Assembly: GCF_004331675.1 (NCBI RefSeq)
Contig: NZ_SJSN01000010.1
Span: 62,001-126,000, forward strand
Direction of reading: 5' to 3'
DNA length: 64,000 bases
DNA from: Pedobacter frigidisoli
GTDB taxonomy: Bacteria; Bacteroidota; Bacteroidia; Sphingobacteriales; Sphingobacteriaceae
Each line of letters begins with the position of its first letter. Within the stretch, counting starts at the first letter, position 1. The position numbers and the translations under genes are program-made. Of the stretch, positions 18,722-27,604 are shown piece after piece. The notes beneath the pieces are model-generated. The model searched no databases and had not been told where the DNA came from. It saw nothing but the letters and a program-made list of their open reading frames with translations.

Positions 18722-19536
18722 TGGATATTTCAGTAATTACCATAGTTCGCGGAAGAGAGCGTGCACTTGTTCAGTTGATCTTGGGTTTATCGCATAATAA
18801 ACAACTTCCAAGCGAACTGGTCATCATACTTATGAATGAACCGGTGCGGAAATTACCAGAGGCTCCATTTCCAATAAATCAGTTGATTCTTAACCATTCC
18901 GCTACCTTGCCATTAGCAGCTGCCAGAAATCTTGGAGCAAAAAATGCCAGAGCTGTCCAACTTGTATTTCTGGACGTAGATTGTATACCTGCACCTGATC
19001 TTATTGAGTTGTATTCCGTCAAATGCCAGGCGGGGTTTTTGAATAATGGGATAGTACGCTACCTTAAAAAAGGCGCAACGGATGTAGATGGATTTTGCGA
19101 CAGGCTGAATGAGATGAGTGGTCCTGATCCAGTCAGATCCAATCTCGGTCATTTGCCCCATGAACTTTTCTGGTCACTAAACTTTTCCTGTTCTGCCAAT
19201 GATTATCATAGAATTGGCGGATTTGATGAGGCTTTTACAGGATATGGTGGCGAGGATACTGATTTTGCCTTTATGGCAAGGGCGCTTGGAATGGGAATGA
19301 CAAGGATTGATGCAGTCGCCTATCATCAATATCATGATGGCTATGCCCCTCCGCTCAACCATTTCATCGATATTGTGGACAACGCAGGCAAATTTTTTCT
19401 AAAATGGAATAGATGGCCTATGGAAGGTTGGTTAAGGGCTTTTGCAAAAATGGGCTTGATTACTTTTGGTACGGATAGCATACAGATAAATCGCTTGCCT
19501 AATATTGGGGAGATTGAGCAATCAAAAAAAACCTAG
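18721..19536 (+). CDS. Family 2 glycosyltransferase with galactosyltransferase-type C-domain
   Basis: 271 residues. The N-terminus (MDISVITIVRGRERALVQL) and LPLAAARNLGAKNA, QLVFLDVDCIPAPDL (DxD at ~83) mark a GT2 fold. The stretch RIGGFDEAFTGYGGEDTDFA (~160-180) is the signature of the Glyco_transf_7C C-terminal domain, where G-x-G-x-E-D-x-D contains the catalytic base. It is the second gene of a two-gene plus-strand unit and ends convergently with the minus-strand unit, the two 3' ends overlapping by four bases (19533-19536). Confidence 0.85.
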   Translation: MDISVITIVRGRERALVQLILGLSHNKQLPSELVIILMNEPVRKLPEAPFPINQLILNHSATLPLAAARNLGAKNARAVQLVFLDVDCIPAPDLIELYSVKCQAGFLNNGIVRYLKKGATDVDGFCDRLNEMSGPDPVRSNLGHLPHELFWSLNFSCSANDYHRIGGFDEAFTGYGGEDTDFAFMARALGMGMTRIDAVAYHQYHDGYAPPLNHFIDIVDNAGKFFLKWNRWPMEGWLRAFAKMGLITFGTDSIQINRLPNIGEIEQSKKT

Positions 19537-20576
19537 GGATTAAAAAGTTCTCCAGCTGTATCGATGATCGCCTTGGCCATGCGATAAGCTCCCTCAGCAT
19601 CCGTGACACCTTGCCAGTCTGGTGTTTCACTTTCCAGTTCCTGGAAAATAACAGGCCAGTCTTGGTCAGCTAGATCCGCCAGGCCAATAATCTTGATGCC
19701 CTCCCTCTCCTGAATCGCCCGTGCTTTTTCGAGCTGCTCGTCGAAAGGACGAATTTCGGGGATTCCCAAAAAGCGTTTATTGAGAGATGCCACCTCCATT
19801 ACGGTGTTGTGTCCCGTATTTCCAATAATGAACTGACAGGATCTCAATATGCTTTCAGGCGATAATAATCGACCGTGCCAGTAAACGTTGGGATTTGAAA
19901 TTTCGTTTCTATCCAAGCCCAGGACATGGAAAATATGATTTGGGAGTTTTTCAGCAATGCTTTCGATCAGCTCGGCATTGATGGAAGAACCACCACTGCC
20001 GATGAGCACCCCAACTTGGCCCCTAACCTCAGATGACTGATCTAGTATGTGGTCAAACCTGGAAAATCCCCCAGTAAAAACTGTTTTGCTGTAGATCCAA
20101 TCCTCCGATCCAAGATGTTCTGCCCTAGCAAACGGCGCTATAATTAAGGCCGCACTTTGGTAGGCCATTAAATGGGGCAGGTCATCTCGTATTCCGTGTT
20201 GTCGGATAACAACTGTGGGTACAGAGCAGAGCCTTGCGAATAAGGCAACCTCAACAGAAACATCGACAACAAGTATTAAAGGGGAGATTCGCCTGAAGAG
20301 ATCCGCCATGATGGACATGCGCTCCCGAATGCCCGAAAGTCCAATAGGTGCATAGTGAAAGGTATCTGGAGTGTTACCTATGGGTAGTTCCTGATCTGTA
20401 AAATCTGGTGGAAGATGGATTAAGGTTACGTTTTCTGGTAGCGGATGAACAGTGTTGTTCAGCTCACTTCCCAAGAGGATAACAGAATATTCCGTAAGTT
20501 GGGTAGCTATCTTTAATGTGCGTATTAAATGGCCCGACCCATGGTGATGGACATAAAAGGCGATCGTAAATGACAT
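19533..20576 (-). CDS. GT-B glycosyltransferase (MurG/GT28-like)
   Basis: 347 residues with two Rossmann-like halves. The start MSFTIAFYVHHHGSGHLIRTLKIA shows the G-x-G-H glycine loop of MurG-like enzymes; the C-terminal half has GVLIGSGGSS (~190), IIGNTGHNTVMEVASLNKRFL (~250-270) and the sugar-nucleotide contact FDEQLEKARAI (~285). Family members transfer an activated sugar to a lipid or protein acceptor from the cytoplasm. It is the last gene of the four-gene minus-strand unit; 3 bases separate it from the gene before. Confidence 0.8.
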   Translation of the reverse strand: MSFTIAFYVHHHGSGHLIRTLKIATQLTEYSVILLGSELNNTVHPLPENVTLIHLPPDFTDQELPIGNTPDTFHYAPIGLSGIRERMSIMADLFRRISPLILVVDVSVEVALFARLCSVPTVVIRQHGIRDDLPHLMAYQSAALIIAPFARAEHLGSEDWIYSKTVFTGGFSRFDHILDQSSEVRGQVGVLIGSGGSSINAELIESIAEKLPNHIFHVLGLDRNEISNPNVYWHGRLLSPESILRSCQFIIGNTGHNTVMEVASLNKRFLGIPEIRPFDEQLEKARAIQEREGIKIIGLADLADQDWPVIFQELESETPDWQGVTDAEGAYRMAKAIIDTAGELFNP

Positions 20577-20579
20577 ATC

Positions 20580-21908
20580 CTATGGTTTTCTATATACGTC
20601 CAAGCGATAGTGCTCATGCCTTTTAACATCTAGGTGCGGCATCCCTAGATCATTAAAAAAATCATGTACATGGTCCCCAGTCAGTGGATAGTCTGCTACA
20701 AAATGTGTCCAGTGAACCAAGATTAGTATGCCGCCTCGGCTCAGGCTTTTCACGATCTGTTCCCCTACAATTAGCAGATCTTCGATAGAGAGGTAATAGC
20801 CGACCTCGCTCATGACAATTAGTTCGAACTCACCAGAGGGAAAATCCTGAGGGATGCCACCGAGTAAAAATTCTACATTGGTGGATTTTGACAATCGCTT
20901 GCGGGCAAGATCGAGTGCTGTTTCACTGATATCCATCGCCAGTAATTGTTTACATCGATCCGCCAACAACCTGGTAAATACACCTATTGAACAACCAATC
21001 TCCAATGCCCTGGAGTAGTTCCCAGGTGGTATAGCTGCCAACGTAGAGCGGTATTTCGCATCTTCATATTCGCTTTTCTCAAAGTCCCATGGATCTGTGT
21101 CTTTCTGGTACAACTCCTCGAAATAACCCTTAGGGAGCGTTTCGCTGGGATTAATTTTTTTCCTCTCCATAAAATATTCTTTTTGCTGTGTAAAATTCGC
21201 GATAACCTCCGGCAATAGTATAAATCCATCAGGATCATCGTCTATAAAGCGTGTAGTCTGCGAGATATGCGCCTGGATACATTCAACTTTAAGGTTAAGG
21301 TATTTTGCCACGTCTAGCGCTAGTAGTTCTCCGGCAATCAAGTCTGGGATATCACTGGCCATCGCATTCTCGTAAAGCCATATCGGATATTCCCAAATTC
21401 TTGGACGGGGGATCCGTGCCTGCTCCAGGGCGGAGATAAGTAACTGATGAGTAGCCCTATGGTCGCAGTGTGGATCGAGTTCGTAGGGTACCAGAATAAG
21501 GTCTGGCTGAATTAGAATCAAGTCAGCCTTTAGCCGAGTGACCAATTCGTCAAATCCATCCAAGCCCTGAGAGGGCATACTGGCATCTACCGCCCCATAA
21601 CAGCGGAGCGCATCCGCCCCAAGTCCAAGCAGATCCATGGCCAGCCTTAGTTCCTCTATACGTAGAAGAGCAAGTTTATCTGGTGGGTATCGCTTTGAGT
21701 TTGGATGTGACCTGCTTCCATCTGTTGTTAGGATGATGGTTACCAAGGCGCCGTTCCCAATGAGGGTAGCAATCAGACCAGCGCAGGCCAATGACTCATC
21801 GTCGGGATGTGGCACCATAACCAGGCAGCGTTTAATGTGTTCCAATTCAGTGCCCAGAACCGGAATAGCATTTTGCCAGAATCCGATCTTATCAAATGTG
21901 TTCATCAA
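20580..21908 (-). CDS. Fused PIG-L/LmbE deacetylase and NodS-type methyltransferase
   Basis: 442 residues in two domains. Residues ~25-245 are a PIG-L (CE14) zinc N-deacetylase: HPDDESLACAG supplies H34 and D37, and HCDHRATH supplies H150. Residues ~255-440 are a class I SAM methyltransferase with LEIGCSIGVFTRLLA (motif I), preceded by FEELYQKDTDPWDFEKSEYE and followed by VMSEVGYYL, the pattern of NodS. NodS N-methylates the free amine of deacetylated chitooligosaccharide, and PIG-L proteins deacetylate GlcNAc-containing glycans. The fusion suggests deacetylation and N-methylation of one amino sugar in sequence. The start overlaps the upstream stop by 17 bases. Acceptor unknown. Confidence 0.85.
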   Translation of the reverse strand: MMNTFDKIGFWQNAIPVLGTELEHIKRCLVMVPHPDDESLACAGLIATLIGNGALVTIILTTDGSRSHPNSKRYPPDKLALLRIEELRLAMDLLGLGADALRCYGAVDASMPSQGLDGFDELVTRLKADLILIQPDLILVPYELDPHCDHRATHQLLISALEQARIPRPRIWEYPIWLYENAMASDIPDLIAGELLALDVAKYLNLKVECIQAHISQTTRFIDDDPDGFILLPEVIANFTQQKEYFMERKKINPSETLPKGYFEELYQKDTDPWDFEKSEYEDAKYRSTLAAIPPGNYSRALEIGCSIGVFTRLLADRCKQLLAMDISETALDLARKRLSKSTNVEFLLGGIPQDFPSGEFELIVMSEVGYYLSIEDLLIVGEQIVKSLSRGGILILVHWTHFVADYPLTGDHVHDFFNDLGMPHLDVKRHEHYRLDVYRKP

Positions 21909-23043
21909 ATGCTGCAGGATATTTTGTGAAAAATTCGCCTACCTTTAATCTAGTTGCATCGGGTGCTGGCTGTCTCAGGTAAAAACTTAGGTCACGGAAG
22001 ATTCTACCCAGGGAATAAGGTTCCATGAGGCCTCTTGCCCCAACGGAACGATTAGCGTCATCCATTACTTTTAGGCAAATTTCCTCAATATTTACCCTAG
22101 TCATGTTTGCAAAGGCAATGAGCTCCTCATTATGTTCGCCTCCATCTGCCCAACTATCATAATATTGCCCAGCCTTTTCGAGCCAGAGCCTGCCACTCAC
22201 AACTGCAGACATCATATTGGCGAGCCGTAATTGCTGAAACGGATCTCCCATTCTGCAAAGCTCATCTAAATAGGCAATCGTGGCTTCTGCGATGGCTTCT
22301 GCTCCGCCCAGTTGAACAGCGGAAAACCGCATAGCTCCCCCATTGAAATAAGGTTGATTGAGGTATATGCCGGGGCAACCTAGGAACTCTTCGCCTCGCA
22401 GCTGATAACCCGAAAAGTCCACCTTATAACTGCCAGAGGCTTTCATGCCCAAGGGCTTCCAGCTTTCACGATCGATCCGATCATCAGCCAGGCTATCCAT
22501 GTTCAAGATGACCATCTGCCAACCCTCTCGATCCGCTGAACTGATATCGCCGGTAATTAAGGCCCTGTTTACAAGGGTGGCTCCTGAGCAAAAAGTCTTA
22601 CATCCATTAACGATAAATCCATTCTTTTCAGGAATCAACGTTATCCCATTTTTATCCTGTGTATTCCAGATGCCAAATAAGTGACCGTATTCCCTCACGC
22701 CCTTATACCATTCCTCCTGTTGTGCCACATCGGCATAAAGGTGAATAAGGTAGAGCGTGTTAATGTGGCCCTCAAAAATTCTTCCCACCGAAAGGTTAGC
22801 TTTTCCGATGTCCTTTAACAACTTGAGTAGGGCAGGCATATTTGGGGTATTAAAATCCAATAAGCCCCCTGGGAGTACCAACTGAAGCGCACCACAACTA
22901 CGAAGCCACTCAAATTCGGTTTTTGGTCCTAAGGGGTCATTTTCGGTACTTGACGCTCGCTTAGCTATCCTATCCAAAACCTCCTCAAAGTGATGCTGGA
23001 TAAACTCCGTAGCTGGATTTATGCTATTGTCTTGGGTCATCAT
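21892..23043 (-). CDS. Acyl-CoA-dehydrogenase-fold flavoprotein lacking the usual catalytic Glu
   Basis: 383 residues of the acyl-CoA dehydrogenase fold: an N-terminal helical part, a central beta domain with IVNGCKTFCSGATLVNRALI (flavin region), SYKVDFSGYQL, then a helical C-domain with FSAVQLGGAEAIAEATIAY and VGARGLMEPYSLGRIFRD. Where dehydrogenases have Y-E-G-T, this has RQPAPDATR, so the canonical base is absent; the alternative isovaleryl-type position is not obviously filled. Lack of the base is also seen in flavin monooxygenases of this fold, including amino-sugar N-oxygenases (KijD3 type). With no acyl-CoA ligase or thiolase nearby, oxidation of a sugar amine is a reasonable guess. 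It overlaps both neighbours, by 4 and 17 bases. Confidence 0.75.
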   Translation of the reverse strand: MMTQDNSINPATEFIQHHFEEVLDRIAKRASSTENDPLGPKTEFEWLRSCGALQLVLPGGLLDFNTPNMPALLKLLKDIGKANLSVGRIFEGHINTLYLIHLYADVAQQEEWYKGVREYGHLFGIWNTQDKNGITLIPEKNGFIVNGCKTFCSGATLVNRALITGDISSADREGWQMVILNMDSLADDRIDRESWKPLGMKASGSYKVDFSGYQLRGEEFLGCPGIYLNQPYFNGGAMRFSAVQLGGAEAIAEATIAYLDELCRMGDPFQQLRLANMMSAVVSGRLWLEKAGQYYDSWADGGEHNEELIAFANMTRVNIEEICLKVMDDANRSVGARGLMEPYSLGRIFRDLSFYLRQPAPDATRLKVGEFFTKYPAAFDEHI

Positions 23044-24131
23044 ATGGCATAGTTAAGATTTCGCTTTTCCTCGATAATATCTTCGAGAAGCTGTTCATAG
23101 GCCGCAATCATATGGTGAAAATCAAAACGATTAACTGCATGAAGGTGAATCCTTTTTCTTTCAAGGCCCATAGCCTGGCAAATGGCATTTCCCAGTGCAG
23201 GCACATTGCCAAATTCTACCAACACCCCTGTCTCAGCAGTAACCAATTCCGGGAGGGCCCCCATATTAAAACCAGCTATTGGTGTGCCGCATGCCATAGC
23301 CTCTGCCACTACAAGACCAAAAGGCTCCTGCCAACATGGGGTGATAAGACATACGCTTGCCTCACCAATCTCTTGGTTAAGCTGCTTTTGGTTAAGCAAT
23401 CCCAGTAAGGTAATATCTGTGTCAAGGATAGGCACTATCTCTCGGTCGTAGTAGCGCTTATCAGATATGGCTCCAGCTACATGTAGGGCTATACCTGCTG
23501 ATCTAGCAGCTTTAATGGCCAAGTGTAAGCCCTTATCAGGATGAATCCTTCCAAACCAGATTGCATATTGCTCCTTAGCTGGTGAAGAATAAAAGTCCCA
23601 GTCCTGTAGCATTATCCCGTTGAGGATAACTGGACATTCAGCTATCAGCTTTTGCCAGTTGAACGCACTTTGATATGATACAGTCACATAATTCATAACA
23701 GGTCGTCGCCGCTCTGCTGCGATAGCCAATTCAAGCTCATAAAAGGGGGGTGTATGTAGTACCGTTACCATGGGTGTTCTGATGGTATTGGCCATAGTGA
23801 TTGGAATATAATGCAGGCTATTATTGAATATAACATCGAGGCCCAACGCATCAATTTTGCACATTAGCCCAAAATAGGCATGATGCTCAGCGATGTATTC
23901 TGAGGGCAGATTTCTTTGTCCTTTCCTGGTCCTGCTCACCTGATCATAATGATCGTCGGAAAGTATAGCTTCTAGAGGTAAGGTTGGATCCGATGATGAA
24001 CTTGCAAACAAGGTCACCTGATGTCCCAATGCCGTTAAGGCATTCGTGACCTGATGGGTGAATACCTCAAGCCCGCCGGCAAACGGAGCACTAATCGGAT
24101 GTTTTAGATGGGAAATGACTCCTATTTTCAT
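23040..24131 (-). CDS. Family 4 glycosyltransferase
   Basis: 363 residues, GT-B fold. The start MKIGVISHLKHPISAPFAGGLEVFTHQV has the glycine-rich acceptor loop of GT4, and the donor half shows WFGRIHPDKGLHLAIKAA (~188-205), PCWQEPFGLVVAEAMACGTPI (E-x7-E, ~262-282) and ALPELVTAETGVLV. This is the first gene of the minus-strand unit, so its promoter lies in 24132-24579. The 4-base overlap with the next start (ATGA type) indicates coupling. Confidence 0.85.
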   Translation of the reverse strand: MKIGVISHLKHPISAPFAGGLEVFTHQVTNALTALGHQVTLFASSSSDPTLPLEAILSDDHYDQVSRTRKGQRNLPSEYIAEHHAYFGLMCKIDALGLDVIFNNSLHYIPITMANTIRTPMVTVLHTPPFYELELAIAAERRRPVMNYVTVSYQSAFNWQKLIAECPVILNGIMLQDWDFYSSPAKEQYAIWFGRIHPDKGLHLAIKAARSAGIALHVAGAISDKRYYDREIVPILDTDITLLGLLNQKQLNQEIGEASVCLITPCWQEPFGLVVAEAMACGTPIAGFNMGALPELVTAETGVLVEFGNVPALGNAICQAMGLERKRIHLHAVNRFDFHHMIAAYEQLLEDIIEEKRNLNYAI

Positions 24132-24579
24132 GGGTGGTTTAAGTGGGTTATGATAGGCTTAAGACACTAAAAATGCTGAAATGGTTTTTAAATTGCCAAA
24201 TAAGGAGTTGCAGAAGATCTGTTAGGATACAGCGGATAGTTTTGATTGATCCACTGGAATCATCATTCAAGATCTAAACAAGGTTCACAAAAGTTTATAA
24301 ATGGAAAGAAACTAGATGTTAGGTATTAAATGTGTAATATCCTCAATTCGGCGGATGCACAGAGGGCATAGAATGGCCCGTGGATCCTTGGCAGTAACTC
24401 CATTTGTAGATGAAGATTGGTGGTTTGTGGTTGTAATACCAACTTAAGGCATATCCGATGATTTTTCAAGAGCTGTATCCTTAGTGGTAATATATACACC
24501 AAAACCTGTCGGGCCAAATCACATTGGATCACCGAGGTAATTGCTCATAACTGGTGCCTATCGCAGAATATTTCATATT
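24132..24579. other. Gap upstream of the glycan operon
   Basis: About 450 bases with no convincing gene. A minus-strand frame at 24326-24532 has no recognisable content. The promoter of the four-gene minus-strand unit must be here, but I cannot point to an unambiguous -33/-7 pair. Confidence 0.35.
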
Positions 24580-24813
24580 CTAAGCACTATCTACGTCGCC
24601 TCCGTCTCGCTCTTCCCGCTTCTGGTCTTGATCGGGATGGTCAATGAGAGCTTCATCGCCATCAGCATCACTTCCCTCCATTTGTTCTTCCAAATCGCCA
24701 GATGATACCCTTTCATCACTTGGATCGTATTGTAGCCCGGGTTCTTTCTGAATCTTTTGATGAACCTCCTTGATATCTCTAAGAATATCATTATCATTTT
24801 TACTGTCTTCCAT
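24580..24813 (-). CDS. Small acidic, probably disordered protein
   Basis: 77 residues from the ATG at 24813 (MEDSKNDND); a longer frame to 24861 adds a hydrophobic leader with no homology. About a third of the residues are Asp or Glu, with runs such as EEQMEGSDADGDEALIDH and REERDGG. There is no secondary-structure signal other than a short helix (LRDIKEVHQKIQK). Small proteins like this are common in Sphingobacteriaceae, but I do not know a function. Confidence 0.5.
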   Translation of the reverse strand: MEDSKNDNDILRDIKEVHQKIQKEPGLQYDPSDERVSSGDLEEQMEGSDADGDEALIDHPDQDQKREERDGGDVDSA

Positions 24814-25134
24814 AATTTTCCTGATTACATATTTGTATAATGATGACAAGTACAAGTACAAAAGGTTTTCAAAAATTTGATTTATAAGTGGTTAAGTTCG
24901 AGTGTATTCCAAAAATATCCACATGGAAGTTTTAACTAGGTTGTAATGATCATAACTTTCAATTTCAATAACCACCGTTTTCAGAAGCCCTATTTTCGAT
25001 AACGTCCGTCACTTCAATGATAAATTTATCCATTTCAAATGAAATATAAAGCTGGCCAGATACTTTCCCTTTCCGATTATCCACTTAAACAGTGGGCAAT
25101 CAAATTGTAGATGCATCCTAAACCAAGCATCAAA
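24814..25134. other. Gap downstream of the molybdopterin operon
   Basis: No gene. A short inverted repeat (CCACT, 5-base loop, AGTGG) at about 25081-25095 could end the moaCB transcript, but there is no T-run. Confidence 0.3.
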
Positions 25135-26043
25135 CTAATGCTTTTGCCCTCCCTTTACATCAAATAAGTGTAAAACCTGAGGGAATAATGCATCCATAAA
25201 TTCAGTCACACCATTTTTTGACCCTGGAAGTGTAAGGACCAATGTATCCTTTATAAAGCCTGAAATACCTCGTGATAACATGGCATAGGGCATTCTTTCC
25301 TGTCCATATCTGCGAGCGGTTTCCATAATACCCTCAATATTACGGTCGATCAGTGGTTCAACGGCTTCGGGCGTTACGTCCCTTGGAGAAAGACCCGTGC
25401 CTCCCGTGAACAGGAGTAGGCTATACCCTGCATTACTCAGTTCAATAGCCTTGGCTCTGATCAGCTCGATTTCATCAGGAACGATTTCATACCTTTTCGT
25501 GGCAATTCCAAAGTTTTCGAGGCTGGCAATAATGGCTCTGCCTGAGCGATCCTCCGTTGTTTTTTGGTAAACGGAGTCAGAACATACAACGACTGCTGCA
25601 CTTAGCTCAGGGTAGGTTAACTTCCTTATATCCGATTTTCCACCGTGTTTTTCAACCAGTCGGATATTTTGGATCTCCACGCCCTTATCAATTGGCTTTA
25701 GCATATCGTATATCGTCAAGGCCGTTACAGATGCACCATGCATGGCCTCAACCTCAACCCCTGTTTTATAAATGGTATGCACCTCAACTGTAATGAGTAT
25801 GCTTAAGTCCTGAACATCATAGGTTATTGATGTGTATTCCACTGGTAAGGGATGACAATCCGGGATTACATCACTAGTCCTTTTAACGCCGAACAAACCT
25901 GCGGCCCTGGCAAACTCGAAAACGTCACCCTTTGGTATCTTCCTTTGTAGGACCGCGTCAATGGTTTCCCGCCGTGATACTTTTACCGTTGCACTTGCAA
26001 TAGCAATCCTTAAGGTACTTGATTTTCTTGTAATATTTACCAT
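25135..26043 (-). CDS. moaCB: MoaC-MoaB fusion, cyclic pyranopterin phosphate synthase plus molybdopterin adenylyltransferase
   Basis: 302 residues from the ATG at 26043 (MVNITRKSST), the usual MoaC opening; the longer frame to 26082 would overlap moaE. Residues 1-~150 are MoaC: KGDVFEFARAAGLFGVKRTS, PDCHPLPV and EVEAMHGASVTALTIYDM. Residues ~155-302 are MoaB/MogA: AAVVVCSDSVYQ, LLFTGGTGLSPRDVTPE and LTLPGSKNG. The fusion joins cyclic-pterin formation (with MoaA) to adenylation of molybdopterin, the step before MoeA. It is the last gene of the operon, 2 bases after the moaE stop. Bifunctional MoaCB proteins occur elsewhere in Bacteroidota. Confidence 0.93.
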   Translation of the reverse strand: MVNITRKSSTLRIAIASATVKVSRRETIDAVLQRKIPKGDVFEFARAAGLFGVKRTSDVIPDCHPLPVEYTSITYDVQDLSILITVEVHTIYKTGVEVEAMHGASVTALTIYDMLKPIDKGVEIQNIRLVEKHGGKSDIRKLTYPELSAAVVVCSDSVYQKTTEDRSGRAIIASLENFGIATKRYEIVPDEIELIRAKAIELSNAGYSLLLFTGGTGLSPRDVTPEAVEPLIDRNIEGIMETARRYGQERMPYAMLSRGISGFIKDTLVLTLPGSKNGVTEFMDALFPQVLHLFDVKGGQKH

Positions 26044-26044
26044 T

Positions 26045-26488
26045 TTATTGATTCTCCTTCCATCGATGCGTATCATCAGCAAATATTTCCTTTCCCCAAA
26101 TTGGAAGTGCTGATTTTATGCGCTCAACAATCTCATCGCAGGCATCAATTGCCGGTTTTCTGTGTTTTGACGAAGTAAACACAAACAGACAGATCTCCCC
26201 TGCATAAATGGTTCCCAAACTATGGTGGACATGCATGCAGCTAAGTGGATACTTATTGAAAATAGCCTCCCTGATGTCCTGCATCTTATCCAACGCCAGC
26301 TCCTCAAACGCCGTGTAATCAATTGCCGAAACTGTTTTGCCATCAATCTCATCCTTTCTCACCTGTCCCATAAAGATACTGTGCCCACCAATACCGGTCT
26401 TCGAGCTATGATTACTAATGCTTTTGGCGATAAATTCGGGTGCTATTGGCCCATTTACGAATATATTCTTGATTTTTTTGTCGCTCAT
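26045..26488 (-). CDS. moaE: Molybdopterin synthase catalytic subunit MoaE
   Basis: 147 residues from the ATG at 26488, which lies 11 bases after the moeB stop; the frame extends to 26530 but would overlap moeB. MoaE features are the FMGQVRKDEIDGKTV stretch, VHHSLGTIYAGEICLFVF and the active-site region SKHRKPAIDACDEIVERIK then LPIWGKEIF, with the catalytic lysines. Two MoaE and two MoaD subunits form the synthase that adds two sulfurs to cyclic pyranopterin. Neighbours supply all the partners. Confidence 0.93.
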   Translation of the reverse strand: MSDKKIKNIFVNGPIAPEFIAKSISNHSSKTGIGGHSIFMGQVRKDEIDGKTVSAIDYTAFEELALDKMQDIREAIFNKYPLSCMHVHHSLGTIYAGEICLFVFTSSKHRKPAIDACDEIVERIKSALPIWGKEIFADDTHRWKENQ

Positions 26489-26498
26489 ACCAGGTTGC

Positions 26499-27602
26499 TT
26501 AAAAATAATTGCTCCATTTTGTAATTCCACCCTTCACGCTGTAGATGTTTTTAAGATCGCCATATTTTTCATTAAATAATTCAGCCGCTGTTGCACTTCT
26601 GATACCATGCTGACATAAAAAAACGATGTTCTGCTCGCTGATATCCTTTGCCAGTAGTGATTCCAGTTCTGATAATGGCACCGGCAGAATTTCTTTATCA
26701 TGTAATTTGGGATACTCGTGCCGCTCCCTTACATCAATGACCAATGTCGTGGATTGTTCCCGTAACGATTTCAGATCGATGGCGCTTATTTCAGTATAGT
26801 TTTCAGCATCCTGGTCTACATCCCCGTACTGAATTGAAGATAGTTCCGCTTTGGTTTTTGGCAGGGTATAGTTAGCGCCGGGGCTTATATTCATCTCGTA
26901 TTGTTCGCCACTCAATAAATTGTAATGCCTTAATGTGTTAATCAACGGCCTGCCAATCTTCGTAATCAGCTTGATAATTTCTCCGGCGGCCATAGCTCCG
27001 ATAATCCCCGGTAGAACACCCAGAACTCCATTTTCAGCGCAATTTAGAATCTCACCGTCTTTCGGCTGTATGGGGAACAGATCGCGATAGTTGGTGCGCT
27101 CATCTCTTTCGCCGGCAATGTTGAATATTGCCAGCTGACCTTCATAGCCCGATACCGCTGCAAAGATAAGTGGTTTTTTCAGCAGCGTGCTTGCATCGTT
27201 AACCAAATACCTGGCGGTAAAGTTATCTGATCCATCGAAAATAAAATCATATCCATTTAGTACTTCAATGACATTACTGCTATCGATCTTAAAAGGGTAG
27301 ATGGTGATATCAACTTCGGGATTGATTCTTTGTAGGCGCTCGCTTGAAACCTCTACCTTTAAACGCCCAATATCATCGGTGGTGAAGAGCACTTGCCTGT
27401 GGAGGTTGGATACAGAAACAATATCATCATCGATAATTCCAATCGATCCGACACCGGAGGAGACAAGGTATTGTAGGGCGGGACAGCCCAAGCCTCCGGC
27501 CCCGATCACGAGCACACGGGCATCGGCAAGCCGACTCTGTGCCGGTTCCCCAAATCCCTGCAAAATGAGTTGCCTGCTATATCGTTCGTTGTTGTATCTC
27601 AT
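26499..27602 (-). CDS. moeB: MoeB/ThiF-type adenylyltransferase with C-terminal rhodanese
   Basis: 367 residues. The E1-like domain (~1-245) has the nucleotide loop VLVIGAGGLGCPALQYL, SNLHRQVLF with the R finger, and DGSDNFTARYLVND. A rhodanese domain follows (~265-367): TTLVIDVRERHEYPKLH and the sulfur-carrying cysteine in VFLCQHGIRSA. It activates the MoaD C-terminus as adenylate and, through the rhodanese, passes sulfur to give the thiocarboxylate, like eukaryotic MOCS3. The Cys-x2-Cys zinc pairs of E. coli MoeB are not visible. moaD lies 2 bases upstream. Confidence 0.9.
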   Translation of the reverse strand: MRYNNERYSRQLILQGFGEPAQSRLADARVLVIGAGGLGCPALQYLVSSGVGSIGIIDDDIVSVSNLHRQVLFTTDDIGRLKVEVSSERLQRINPEVDITIYPFKIDSSNVIEVLNGYDFIFDGSDNFTARYLVNDASTLLKKPLIFAAVSGYEGQLAIFNIAGERDERTNYRDLFPIQPKDGEILNCAENGVLGVLPGIIGAMAAGEIIKLITKIGRPLINTLRHYNLLSGEQYEMNISPGANYTLPKTKAELSSIQYGDVDQDAENYTEISAIDLKSLREQSTTLVIDVRERHEYPKLHDKEILPVPLSELESLLAKDISEQNIVFLCQHGIRSATAAELFNEKYGDLKNIYSVKGGITKWSNYF

Positions 27603-27604
27603 TT

